A program made the position numbers and the translations under genes. A model generated the notes under the pieces. It saw nothing but the letters and a program-made list of their open reading frames with translations. It was not told the DNA's origin and did no database searches. Of a DNA stretch of 64,000 bases, positions 55,829 through 64,000 are shown piece by piece. Each line of letters opens with the position of its first letter. Position 1 is the stretch's first letter. The DNA comes from Acinetobacter seifertii (lineage in GTDB: Bacteria > Pseudomonadota > Gammaproteobacteria > Pseudomonadales > Moraxellaceae). The stretch lies in assembly GCF_000368065.1 (NCBI RefSeq), contig NZ_KB851200.1, forward strand, positions 1,977,204-2,041,203. Direction: 5' to 3'.

Positions 55829-57172
55829 TTAATAAATACCTTGTGCAAGCATCGCATCAGCAACTTTTACAAAGCCTGCAATATTGGCACCATCTACATA
55901 GTTCACACTACCGTCTTCTTTAGTACCGTATCTAACACAATTGGCATGAATGTCTTTCATGATTGCATGTAAGCGTTCATCAACCTCAGCATGTGTCCAG
56001 CCCAAACGAATTGCATTTTGAGACATTTCTAAACCAGAAGTGGCCACCCCACCCGCATTAGATGCTTTACCCGGAGCATATAAAATCTTAGCTTCAATAA
56101 AATGTTCAACAGCTTCAAGTGTAGATGGCATGTTAGCACCTTCAGCTACACAAATGACACCATTAGCGATCAGTGTTTTAGCATCTTCATCGGTTAATTC
56201 ATTTTGTGTTGCACATGGTAAAGCAATATCTACAGGAATATGCCAAGGTGTTTTACCTTCAAAATATTCAAAGCCATGCTTAGAAGCAAACTCTGAAATA
56301 CGTCCACGTTTAACGTTTTTCAACTCCATAACTTCAGCCAGCAACTCATCTGAAAAACCATTTTTTAGATAAACAGTACCATTAGAGTCCGATAAGCTGA
56401 CCACTTTTGCGCCCAAGAACATTGCCTTTTCCGCAGCATATTGAGCAACGTTACCAGAACCAGAGACCGAAACAGTTTTACCAGCAAAAGATAGCCCACG
56501 TGTTTTTAGCATTTCTTCTGCAAAATAAACCGTACCATAGCCTGTAGCCTCCGGACGCATTAAGCTACCGCCAAATGAAATTCCTTTACCAGTAAATACA
56601 CATGCAGTGTCATTACTGAGTTTTTTCATCATGCCAGCCATGTAGCCTACTTCACGCGCACCCACACCAATATCTCCAGCAGGGATATCGGTATTTGGAC
56701 CTAAATGACGGTAAAGCTCAATCATCAGAGCCTGACAGAATCGCATAATTTCAGCATCAGATTTACCTTTAGGGTTAAAATCTGAACCACCTTTCCCACC
56801 ACCCATTGGTAAAGTGGTCAGTGAGTTTTTAAAAGTTTGCTCAAAACCTAAAAATTTCAAAATAGATAGGTTGACCGATGGATGGAAACGCATTCCACCC
56901 TTAAATGGACCAATTGCTGAATTATATTGAACACGAAAAGCACGGTTCACTTGAGTCTGGCCTTGATCATCCATCCATGAAACACGAAATTGAATTACAC
57001 GCTCTGGTTCAACCAAACGCTCTAACAATCCATGCTCTGCATATTCCGGATTTTTTTCAATAAATGGCCACAAGCTTGTCATGACTTCTTCGACAGCTTG
57101 TAAAAACTCAGGTTGATGCGGATCACGCGCTTGCACGTAATTCAGGAATTCATTCAGGTTGTTATATTTCAA
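55829..57172 (-). CDS. gdhA: NADP-specific glutamate dehydrogenase
   Basis: A 447-residue enzyme making glutamate from 2-oxoglutarate and ammonia. SAIGPFKGGMRFHPSVNLSILKFLGFEQTFKNSLTTLPMGGGKGGSDFNPKGKSD carries the catalytic lysines; SVSGSGNVAQYAAEKA is the NADP fold. The proposed start is TTG at 57172: GAGG lies 8 bases upstream, the protein then begins KYNNLNEFLNYVQARDP like E. coli GdhA and has the same length (447). The frame extends 20 codons upstream to an ATG (57232) through an untypical Cys/His-rich stretch without a ribosome site. Confidence 0.9.
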   Translation of the reverse strand: MKYNNLNEFLNYVQARDPHQPEFLQAVEEVMTSLWPFIEKNPEYAEHGLLERLVEPERVIQFRVSWMDDQGQTQVNRAFRVQYNSAIGPFKGGMRFHPSVNLSILKFLGFEQTFKNSLTTLPMGGGKGGSDFNPKGKSDAEIMRFCQALMIELYRHLGPNTDIPAGDIGVGAREVGYMAGMMKKLSNDTACVFTGKGISFGGSLMRPEATGYGTVYFAEEMLKTRGLSFAGKTVSVSGSGNVAQYAAEKAMFLGAKVVSLSDSNGTVYLKNGFSDELLAEVMELKNVKRGRISEFASKHGFEYFEGKTPWHIPVDIALPCATQNELTDEDAKTLIANGVICVAEGANMPSTLEAVEHFIEAKILYAPGKASNAGGVATSGLEMSQNAIRLGWTHAEVDERLHAIMKDIHANCVRYGTKEDGSVNYVDGANIAGFVKVADAMLAQGIY

Positions 57173-57503
57173 TGCACGGTCCTCAGCATAGTAATGAATT
57201 AAATTGGTGCAATACATTTTAAAATGCATCATTTAGCAGCAAAATATTAAATCCCTTTCCATCAATTTTAACAATAGTTATTTTAAATTATTTTATTTTA
57301 CTTAATTATCATAAACTTAATTTTAGAAAAACTTTCTAAAAATCAGAAATAGTCATTTATCTTTTCACTTTTATTGATCTATTATTGTGCAATATTAGCT
57401 ACATTTTAGGTCAATCAAAAAGCCTATAAATTCGTTAAAATCCATTGACCTTACTTAGGTTTTTCTTCATTATCGCATCGTTTTAAACAAGCTATTTTCC
57501 TCT
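57173..57503. other. Divergent upstream region of gdhA and rnfB
   Basis: About 330 AT-rich bases between the two divergent genes. It contains the untranslated (or alternatively translated) extension of gdhA up to 57232. No palindromic operator or clear promoter was found. Confidence 0.45.
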
Positions 57504-58295
57504 ATGAATCCATCTATTTCTCTCATACGCGAGATCGATGCGTTATTGCCACAAACACAATGTGGTTTATGTGGACACCGTGACGGTTGTCTACCTTACG
57601 CAAAGTCCATTGCTGAAGGTGAAGATGCAAATAAATGTGTTCCTGGTGGACAGCCAGTGGCCGATGCGCTCGCAAAACTATTAAATCGCTCGTCATTGCC
57701 TGCTGAAACAAGTGTCTGGCCCGTACAAGCAGATGGACGCCCACAACGTATGAAAGCGATTATTCGTGAAGACGAATGTATCGGATGTACAAAATGCATT
57801 AATGCCTGCCCTGTAGATGCCATTATTGGTAGTGGTAAGCTCATGCATACCATTTTGACTGATCTATGCACAGGTTGTGAGTTATGTATTCCACCCTGCC
57901 CAGTTGACTGTATTGATCTGGTCGAAGACACTCAAGCTTTACCAAATGAACAGCAAAGAATTGCGGAACAAAATGATTTAAGACAACGTTACTACGCGCA
58001 TATTCAGCGTGAAGAGAAACGTCGTATACATCGCAAAGGGCCTGTGGTACGCGCTGAAATTGACACACAATTTTTTGCAAAGTTCTCTCAAGCACTTGAT
58101 GATCTGCCTTCAATTCAAATCATTGAGAAGCCGAAAGAAGTAATTGTAAATGACGCAAAAACGACTATTGAATTAGCTAAAATTCGCACACAAATTAAAA
58201 AGTTGGAAAAGCAGCTCAGTGTTCGAGAAGATGCAAAAAAGCGTCTTCAACTTGATGAACTACAACAGCAACTCACTCAATTACAGGAGGTCTGA
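57504..58295 (+). CDS. rnfB: RnfB-like ferredoxin-type iron-sulfur protein, stand-alone
   Basis: A 263-residue protein. The N-terminal Fe-S domain has [15 protein letters not shown] and a later cysteine (NKCVPGG); then two 4Fe-4S ferredoxin motifs, [16 protein letters not shown] and [16 protein letters not shown]. The C-terminal 45 residues are a charged coiled coil ([36 protein letters not shown]). Unlike typical RnfB/RsxB there is no N-terminal membrane segment, and no other rnf genes are adjacent. It is directly followed by nth, which in E. coli ends the rsx operon. Confidence 0.85.
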   Translation: MNPSISLIREIDALLPQTQCGLCGHRDGCLPYAKSIAEGEDANKCVPGGQPVADALAKLLNRSSLPAETSVWPVQADGRPQRMKAIIREDECIGCTKCINACPVDAIIGSGKLMHTILTDLCTGCELCIPPCPVDCIDLVEDTQALPNEQQRIAEQNDLRQRYYAHIQREEKRRIHRKGPVVRAEIDTQFFAKFSQALDDLPSIQIIEKPKEVIVNDAKTTIELAKIRTQIKKLEKQLSVREDAKKRLQLDELQQQLTQLQEV

Positions 58296-58982
58296 ATGGC
58301 CGTCAAAAATATGACGAAAAAGCAGATTCAAATTTTCTTTGAACGCCTTCGTGAACAAAGACCTTCTCCAGAAACCGAATTAAAATATTCATCACCTTTT
58401 GAATTATTAATTGCCGTCATGTTATCGGCACAAGCGACCGATGTTAGCGTAAACAAAGCAACAGATAAGCTTTATCCTGTCGCCAATACTGCTGAAAAAA
58501 TCTATAACTTAGGTGTAGACGGTTTAAAAGAATATATAAAGACCATCGGCCTTTATAACGCCAAAGCTGAAAATGTCATTAAAACCTGTAAGATTTTAAT
58601 GGAGCAATTTAACGGTGAGGTTCCAAGCAATAGAAAAGATTTGGAAGCTTTACCAGGTGTAGGACGTAAAACAGCCAATGTGGTTTTAAATACTGCTTTC
58701 GGACAACCAACTATGGCTGTCGACACGCACATTTTTCGTGTGGGAAACCGTACTGGCTTAGCAGTAGGCAAAAATGTACTTGAGGTTGAACACCGTCTGG
58801 TTAAGGTGATTCCGAAAGAATTTATTATAGATGCACATCATTGGTTGATATTACATGGCCGTTACTGCTGTATTGCCCGTAAACCGAAATGCTCAGAGTG
58901 CGTGGTTGCCGATGTGTGTAACTGGCCAGATCGCTTTGAATTTGGTGCTATAAAAGCAATTCCAACAAAGAACCTCAGTTAA
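58296..58982 (+). CDS. nth: Endonuclease III
   Basis: A 228-residue DNA glycosylase/AP lyase removing oxidised pyrimidines. The helix-hairpin-helix is LPGVGRKTANVVLNTAFG with the catalytic lysine, the catalytic aspartate is in MAVDTHIFRVGNR, and the 4Fe-4S cluster cysteines are C-x6-C-x2-C-x5-C in CCIARKPKCSECVVADVC. AGGAGG precedes the ATG, which directly follows the rnfB stop. The 3' terminator stem includes its last codons. Confidence 0.95.
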   Translation: MAVKNMTKKQIQIFFERLREQRPSPETELKYSSPFELLIAVMLSAQATDVSVNKATDKLYPVANTAEKIYNLGVDGLKEYIKTIGLYNAKAENVIKTCKILMEQFNGEVPSNRKDLEALPGVGRKTANVVLNTAFGQPTMAVDTHIFRVGNRTGLAVGKNVLEVEHRLVKVIPKEFIIDAHHWLILHGRYCCIARKPKCSECVVADVCNWPDRFEFGAIKAIPTKNLS

Positions 58983-58996
58983 TCCTGAGGTTTTTT
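58971..58996 (+). terminator. Terminator spanning the end of nth
   Basis: AACCTCAG and CTGAGGTT form an 8-bp stem; the loop TTAATC contains the nth stop codon, and TTTT follows. The stem therefore overlaps coding sequence of nth and the 3' end of the convergent small gene. Confidence 0.8.
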
Positions 58997-59158
58997 AATC
59001 TGCTGCAATTTGGGATGTAGTTGACGTTCTCGTCCGTTCTTTTTATTTTCCAAAGCCTGTTGTTTCTGCACATGACGTAGCATTTTTTGACTTTGATATA
59101 GTAAAAATAACAATAGTGCCAGACTCAGCAATACCACTAAAATCAAAATGATTTTCAT
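58979..59158 (-). CDS. Small single-pass membrane protein
   Basis: A 59-residue protein: MKIILILVVLLSLALLLFLLYQSQKMLRHVQ is a transmembrane helix with an adjoining amphipathic part, followed by a basic tail (LENKKNGRERQLHPKLQQIKKPQD). GGGAGA lies before the ATG at 59158. Its stop overlaps the nth stop by 4 bases on the other strand. Function unknown; topology suggests a short anchor or a regulator of a membrane complex. Confidence 0.6.
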   Translation of the reverse strand: MKIILILVVLLSLALLLFLLYQSQKMLRHVQKQQALENKKNGRERQLHPKLQQIKKPQD

Positions 59159-59185
59159 ATCGTTCTCCCGCACTTAATGAAAGAA

Positions 59186-59212
59186 AAGAGCCCTCACAAA
59201 GAGGGCTCTTTA
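59186..59212. terminator. Bidirectional terminator
   Basis: AAGAGCCCTC and GAGGGCTCTT form a 10-bp stem with a 5-base loop just past adk on the minus strand. Confidence 0.88.
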
Positions 59213-59229
59213 TCACAAATAATATTAAA

Positions 59230-59898
<669 letters not shown>

Positions 59899-59967
59899 TT
59901 AAAACAATGAATGAAGTCTGGCAGAAAAAGTCTCATTAATCTTCAATAGATCCTGCCCGACGTCGAA

Positions 59968-61281
59968 TTATAAGAAAGCTACAAACAAATGTATTGTACC
60001 AGCAATAAATCCGGTTACCCCACCTAATACAATAAGAATCCACTCGTCCTCTTGAAATGCAGGACGTAATAAATTCTGAAACTCTTTTGGTGTTAGTTCA
60101 CGAATACGCTCTTTAAACATTTGAAAAATCTTCTGTGCCCGGCTTGCATTTAGTGCAGGGTCACATACGGGTCCCATCGTAATTTCAATTGAACGATCAA
60201 TCAAGTCCGTCTTTAATCTTGCATACTCTCTTGGCCCTAAAGAAAGCTGTAAAGATGTACGAACAAGTGGTGTTTCCATAATTTCGTTAATATGACGTTT
60301 CACAATACGGCGCGTCTTATCTTTACGCGGCCCATACATCATTTCAGTCATAATCGATTTTAAGGTGATCAGATCTTCTGTAACTACACTTGAGAACACA
60401 TCAGAGACTTCCTCTTGACGCTTCATGAAAGCACCTTGGAAATTATACGTTCCAATTCGAAGAACGGGTACAATCCAAGGGAACTTACGGTCTTTTGTTA
60501 ATCTAAAAATCTGTGGGTAACGAATATAATTTGGTTCAATTGGATTAAATACCATCCAGATTGCAATCCAGTTAGTTAAAAAACCCCAAATTGAAGCCCA
60601 AAACGGAACAGTCCAGTGCCAAGGTACAACGAACCAGACAACCATTTGGAAAATACCAAAGAACATCCCGATTAAAGCACTAATATGCCAAATAAAGTTG
60701 ATCTCTTTTTGGCCTACCTTTAAAAACATACGTACCATTAAACGGCGATCACCTTCCATCTGGCTCACGACCATTTCACGCATATTCACCAGTGACTCGA
60801 CGTTCATAGTCAGCTCAGTCACTAATTCTCTTAATACACCGGGTAATTGTTTATGCGCCTGTGCATAAATACGGCGTTTAATTGAATAAGGTAAATTTTC
60901 CCAAAGTACGGCATTACGATCGATCATCACCTCATCAATCAAATGCTCAAGTTCAAATCCGACTTGCTCACCAATAATACGTGCCATGTCTTCAGGGTCC
61001 ATGGCCTCTAAAAACTCACGTAAAGAACCTAATTTAGATAAAGTATTATCCGTGATAATTCCTGAAATACGTCCAGCTTTGCGCGGCACAATTCCTTGCC
61101 AACCGACTGGTAAAGGGCCTAAATGAAAACCCCAAAATTTGATTGGGTAAAATACCATTTTTAACGCCATCCACACATGTGCCCATGTGACAAAGGCAGT
61201 AACTGGGATGATACTTAAAACGGCCCAAAAATCAGGTCTGTGTAAAAAGGTCTGCCACAATCCGCTGACGTACTCTAACAT
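59968..61281 (-). CDS. DUF445-family inner-membrane protein
   Basis: A 437-residue protein with hydrophobic segments near the N-terminus (VLSIIPVTAFVTWAHVWMALKMVFYPIKFW), in the middle (ISALIGMFFGIFQMVVWFVVPWHWTVPFWASIWGFLTNWIAIWMVFNP) and at the C-terminus (ILIVLGGVTGFIAGTIHLFV). FLTNWIAIWMVFNPIEPN matches the DUF445 motif, and helical soluble regions lie between. The function of the family is unknown. It is upstream of adk on the same strand with an 84-base gap. Confidence 0.78.
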   Translation of the reverse strand: MLEYVSGLWQTFLHRPDFWAVLSIIPVTAFVTWAHVWMALKMVFYPIKFWGFHLGPLPVGWQGIVPRKAGRISGIITDNTLSKLGSLREFLEAMDPEDMARIIGEQVGFELEHLIDEVMIDRNAVLWENLPYSIKRRIYAQAHKQLPGVLRELVTELTMNVESLVNMREMVVSQMEGDRRLMVRMFLKVGQKEINFIWHISALIGMFFGIFQMVVWFVVPWHWTVPFWASIWGFLTNWIAIWMVFNPIEPNYIRYPQIFRLTKDRKFPWIVPVLRIGTYNFQGAFMKRQEEVSDVFSSVVTEDLITLKSIMTEMMYGPRKDKTRRIVKRHINEIMETPLVRTSLQLSLGPREYARLKTDLIDRSIEITMGPVCDPALNASRAQKIFQMFKERIRELTPKEFQNLLRPAFQEDEWILIVLGGVTGFIAGTIHLFVAFL

Positions 61282-61342
61282 GTAAGACTCTCGTATTTAT
61301 TTGTGCTCTGCTTATGGCGAGTTAACGATAAACTGCTTTGTT

Positions 61343-61861
61343 TTATAAACCAAAACTTAGAGAATAAGAAAATTGAATTTGTGGTTTAGTCTTCGCAGCA
61401 ACTGCTCCGTTCTGGTCAGTCAGTTTTTCAGCTGCACCAATACCGACACTAAAAGTACTAATTCTTTCTGAATTCAACAATACATATGCCAAATCGACAC
61501 CAGCACCTAAACGAGATTTATACTCTCCATCTACTGGCTTGCTATCAAGATGTCCAGCATAAAAGCCAATATAGTAGCCATTTTTATCTGTTCCAGTCAG
61601 ATAGTAAGGATAGCGAAATCCAACCTGTCCACCAGCAGTTTTATCACCATTTAAAAATGCGCCAACCTTGGCATAGGCAATACCATAAGGATTTACCCAC
61701 TCACCATTAAGATGTAATAATTTTTGAGTAAAACCTGCACCTACATTCCAAGTAGACGCTTTGTGATCTGCTAATTTTGCTTCTGGAAGAAATGAATAAT
61801 CTTGAGCATTTGCCCAACTGCTTACTGTCAAAACTGCAAGTAAGGGATAAATTTTTCTCAT
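61343..61861 (-). CDS. Small outer-membrane beta-barrel-like protein
   Basis: A 172-residue exported protein. The signal peptide (MRKIYPLLAVLTVSSWANAQ) ends in ANA. The mature part alternates polar and aromatic residues in short strands (WNVGAGFTQKLLHLNGEWVNPYGIAYAKVGAF, GQVGFRYPYYLTG, YYIGFYAGHL) and ends IQFSYSLSFGL, suggesting an 8-stranded barrel. GGAGA precedes the ATG at 61861. The exact family and function are not recognised. Confidence 0.65.
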   Translation of the reverse strand: MRKIYPLLAVLTVSSWANAQDYSFLPEAKLADHKASTWNVGAGFTQKLLHLNGEWVNPYGIAYAKVGAFLNGDKTAGGQVGFRYPYYLTGTDKNGYYIGFYAGHLDSKPVDGEYKSRLGAGVDLAYVLLNSERISTFSVGIGAAEKLTDQNGAVAAKTKPQIQFSYSLSFGL

Positions 61862-62097
61862 TATTTTCTCCATTTTCCCTAATCGTATAGTGAGAACAAC
61901 CCTATTCTATTGAATGAAAGACTTTAACAGAATTATTTTGCTTCTTATATACAAGACTCTACAATTTTGTTGTCTACAAAGTCAAAAAAGCCAATTTTCC
62001 TCTTCACTGAAACTTTGAAAATTATGCGATATTTTAACTGCGCTTGCGTTAGAATAAGCAGCTATTTTTCTCACCCTATGTCATTAAGTCGATCCGT

Positions 62098-64000
62098 ATG
62101 AAACAGCACTTTCCTTTAAAAGATATCCAGCAAGAAAAGCGCATTTATCGAGGTCGTATATTTTTTGCCGTAGGTCTTGTGATTATCTGTCTATTGGTAC
62201 TAGCCAGCCGATACGCTTATCTGCAAATTTTTCATTACGATGAGTTCTCGACTGCATCGGATAAAAACCGTATTCGCTTACAACCGCTCCCCCCTGCTCG
62301 TGGTTATATTTATGACCGTAATGGGGTTTTACTTGCTGATAATTACCCGGTTTTTACCGCAACATTAAGTAAGGCAGATGTTGAAGATCCTGATGCAGTT
62401 ATTGAACAACTACAACCCATTTTAGAACTTACTCAAGAAGATGTAGACCGCTTTAAAAGTCGTATTAAAACGGCACGAAAAACTGAACGCGTTGCAATTA
62501 AGCTAAACTTGACCGAGACAAACATTGCCAAGTTTAGTGAAGTTAAATACAAATTCCCTGGGGTTAGAATTGAAACCCAAATGACGCGCTATTACCCGCA
62601 TGGTGAATTGTTTGCTCATGTGATCGGATATGTTGGCCGTATTAACGATAAAGAATTAAAAAGTATTGATAAAGACTTATACGCTGGAACAAACCTGATT
62701 GGTAAAATTGGCGTAGAGAAAAGCTATGAAGATTTACTGCATGGAACACCAGGTTATGAATCTGTAGAAGCCGATGCTCATAGTAATGTATTGCGTCATT
62801 TAGGACGTAAAGATCCAACTCGTGGTAATGACCTCTATTTATCATTAGATTATGGTTTACAAGTCGTAGCATCACAGCAACTTGCTGGTCGTCGTGGTGC
62901 AATTGTTGCGATAGACCCACGTACTGGTGAAATTCTTGCGTTGGTTTCAAGCCCAAGCTTTAACCCAAACCTATTTGTGACGGGTATTAATCATAAAGAT
63001 TATAGCTCTCTACGTGACAACATCGACCAACCTCTTTATAACCGCGCTGTTCAAGGCGCATACCCTCCTGGTTCGACTATTAAACCAATGGAAGCAATGG
63101 GCGGTTTACATTATGGTATTGTCGACTGGTCTACTGCTATTTCTGACCCAGGTTATTTCCATTTACCTGGTGACTCTCACAAATTCCGTGACTGGAAAAA
63201 AACTGGTCATGGCATCGTGAACATGCACAAAGCGATTATCATGTCTTGCGATACCTATTTTTATATTTTGGCAAATCAAATGGGCATCGACCAGATGAAC
63301 CAATGGATGCGCCAATTTGGCTTTGGTCAAAAAACAGGTGTCGACTTACCAAGTGAAAGTGAAGGTTTATACCCAAGTCCAGAATGGAAAATGCGTACAC
63401 GCAAAACTAAATGGATGAAAGGTGAAACAATTTCAGTCAGTATTGGTCAAGGTGCATTTACTGCAACTCCATTACAACTTGCAATGGCAACTGCTATTAC
63501 AGCGAATCACGGCTCTCATGTAGTTCCACATGTTTTACGTGCATCGCATGGTGCAAAACCTTTTACAGTCCGTAATGCGCCTGATGGAAAAATTAATTTC
63601 AACGGTACAGACGAAGACTGGGTAAAAATGCGAGAAGCCATGATTGATGTAATTCAATCAGGTACTGGACGTGGTATCCGTACATCGCTTTATCAAATTG
63701 CCGGAAAAACAGGTACAGCACAGGTTAAAAGTATTGCACAGGGTAAACGTTATAACGAAGCTGCGCTTAGTGAACGCCAACTTGACCATGGTTTATTCGT
63801 TGGATTTGCACCTGCTGACAAACCTGAAATTGCTATTGCGGTGATTTGGGAAAATGGTCGTCATGGTGGTTCCGCAGCTCAACTTGCTAAGCCGATATTT
63901 GATTACTGGTTATTAACCCGCAATAAAAATCCGATTCGTCCAGCCAACCATCAAGTTAATGGTGGCCTTATGACAGCAGGAATTAAACCGGGTGAGCTTC
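62098..64000 (+). CDS. mrdA: Penicillin-binding protein 2 (3' end beyond window)
   Basis: The first 634 codons of PBP2, the transpeptidase of the rod-shape (elongasome) complex. A short cytoplasmic tail is followed by a membrane anchor (IFFAVGLVIICLLVLASRYAYLQI), the dimerisation domain (RIRLQPLPPARGYIYDRNGVLLADN) and the transpeptidase domain with the active serine in PPGSTIKP, the SxN-type motif SCDTYFY and IAGKTGTAQV. The ATG at 62098 has no clear ribosome site; a 7-codon frame from ATG 62078 ends in an ATGA overlap with it. Confidence 0.93.
   Translation, partial: MKQHFPLKDIQQEKRIYRGRIFFAVGLVIICLLVLASRYAYLQIFHYDEFSTASDKNRIRLQPLPPARGYIYDRNGVLLADNYPVFTATLSKADVEDPDAVIEQLQPILELTQEDVDRFKSRIKTARKTERVAIKLNLTETNIAKFSEVKYKFPGVRIETQMTRYYPHGELFAHVIGYVGRINDKELKSIDKDLYAGTNLIGKIGVEKSYEDLLHGTPGYESVEADAHSNVLRHLGRKDPTRGNDLYLSLDYGLQVVASQQLAGRRGAIVAIDPRTGEILALVSSPSFNPNLFVTGINHKDYSSLRDNIDQPLYNRAVQGAYPPGSTIKPMEAMGGLHYGIVDWSTAISDPGYFHLPGDSHKFRDWKKTGHGIVNMHKAIIMSCDTYFYILANQMGIDQMNQWMRQFGFGQKTGVDLPSESEGLYPSPEWKMRTRKTKWMKGETISVSIGQGAFTATPLQLAMATAITANHGSHVVPHVLRASHGAKPFTVRNAPDGKINFNGTDEDWVKMREAMIDVIQSGTGRGIRTSLYQIAGKTGTAQVKSIAQGKRYNEAALSERQLDHGLFVGFAPADKPEIAIAVIWENGRHGGSAAQLAKPIFDYWLLTRNKNPIRPANHQVNGGLMTAGIKPGEL

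Noticed and set aside
57173..57232. N-terminal 20-residue extension of glutamate dehydrogenase as a real leader
   Set aside because: It has no ribosome site, an untypical composition, and would make the protein longer than its close homologue; the TTG start is better.

Overview
The window looks like a chromosomal segment of an Acinetobacter, most likely of the A. baumannii group. The basis is the low G+C content, an intact 1087-bp IS30-family element whose ends match what I remember of ISAba125, a fused RNase HI/DNA polymerase III epsilon gene, and an Ata-type trimeric autotransporter locus with TpgA-type partners. Most of the segment is ordinary core genome; the accessory or decaying parts are 1-6525 and 45.3-50.1 kb.

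Layout. 1-1717: the 5' part of a TfdB-like aromatic flavin hydroxylase (minus strand) whose Shine-Dalgarno site was hit by the IS. 2422-6525: a transporter, a LysR regulator, a DadA-like D-amino-acid dehydrogenase and a RidA-type deaminase, which read as a small amino-acid uptake and oxidation cluster. 7612-16376: tRNA-Ser(UGA), fadH, argG, a GGDEF cyclase, pyrC-rnt, tRNA-Glu(UUC), a DUF2726 protein and a glutathione S-transferase. 16382-26537 (minus): an OYE-family flavoenzyme, then an mltD-yejABEF run coding a giant lytic transglycosylase with eight LysM repeats followed by a complete peptide/muropeptide-type ABC importer. 26770-34261: rnhA-dnaQ fusion, fimL-nudC, an esterase, dolP-like and yraN genes divergent from rsmI. 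34264-37334: argP/argO pair, a MerR/CDF metal-efflux pair with a clear 19-bp-spacer promoter, and a SutA-like acidic protein. 37544-45221: ygfB-pepP-ubiH-ubiI (minus) divergent from a TIGR02449-like coiled-coil gene, zapA, 6S RNA and, after three small minus-strand genes, fau.

45339-49644 holds two tandem trimeric-autotransporter/tpgA modules, both damaged. One autotransporter copy keeps signal, head and the last anchor residues but lost the stalk and is frameshifted; the other keeps only stalk and anchor. One tpgA is intact and the other has a premature stop just before its NRRV motif. The duplicated terminators and intercistronic hairpins show that the whole module was duplicated.

50397-64000: lon, a candidate small RNA with its own terminator, rlmH, a ygiD-like dioxygenase, a META-META-DUF4377 lipoprotein, gdhA (probably starting at TTG), a stand-alone rnfB with nth, adk, a DUF445 membrane protein, a small outer-membrane-like protein and the 5' part of mrdA (PBP2), cut by the window end.

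No CRISPR array, prophage or replication origin was seen. The most interesting items are the decayed double ata/tpgA locus, the mltD-yejABEF linkage, the rnhA-dnaQ fusion, the extended TIGR02449-like protein beside zapA, and the candidate RNA between lon and rlmH. I found no convincing wholly new system. All identifications rest on reading motifs and remembered family sequences; no database search was run.
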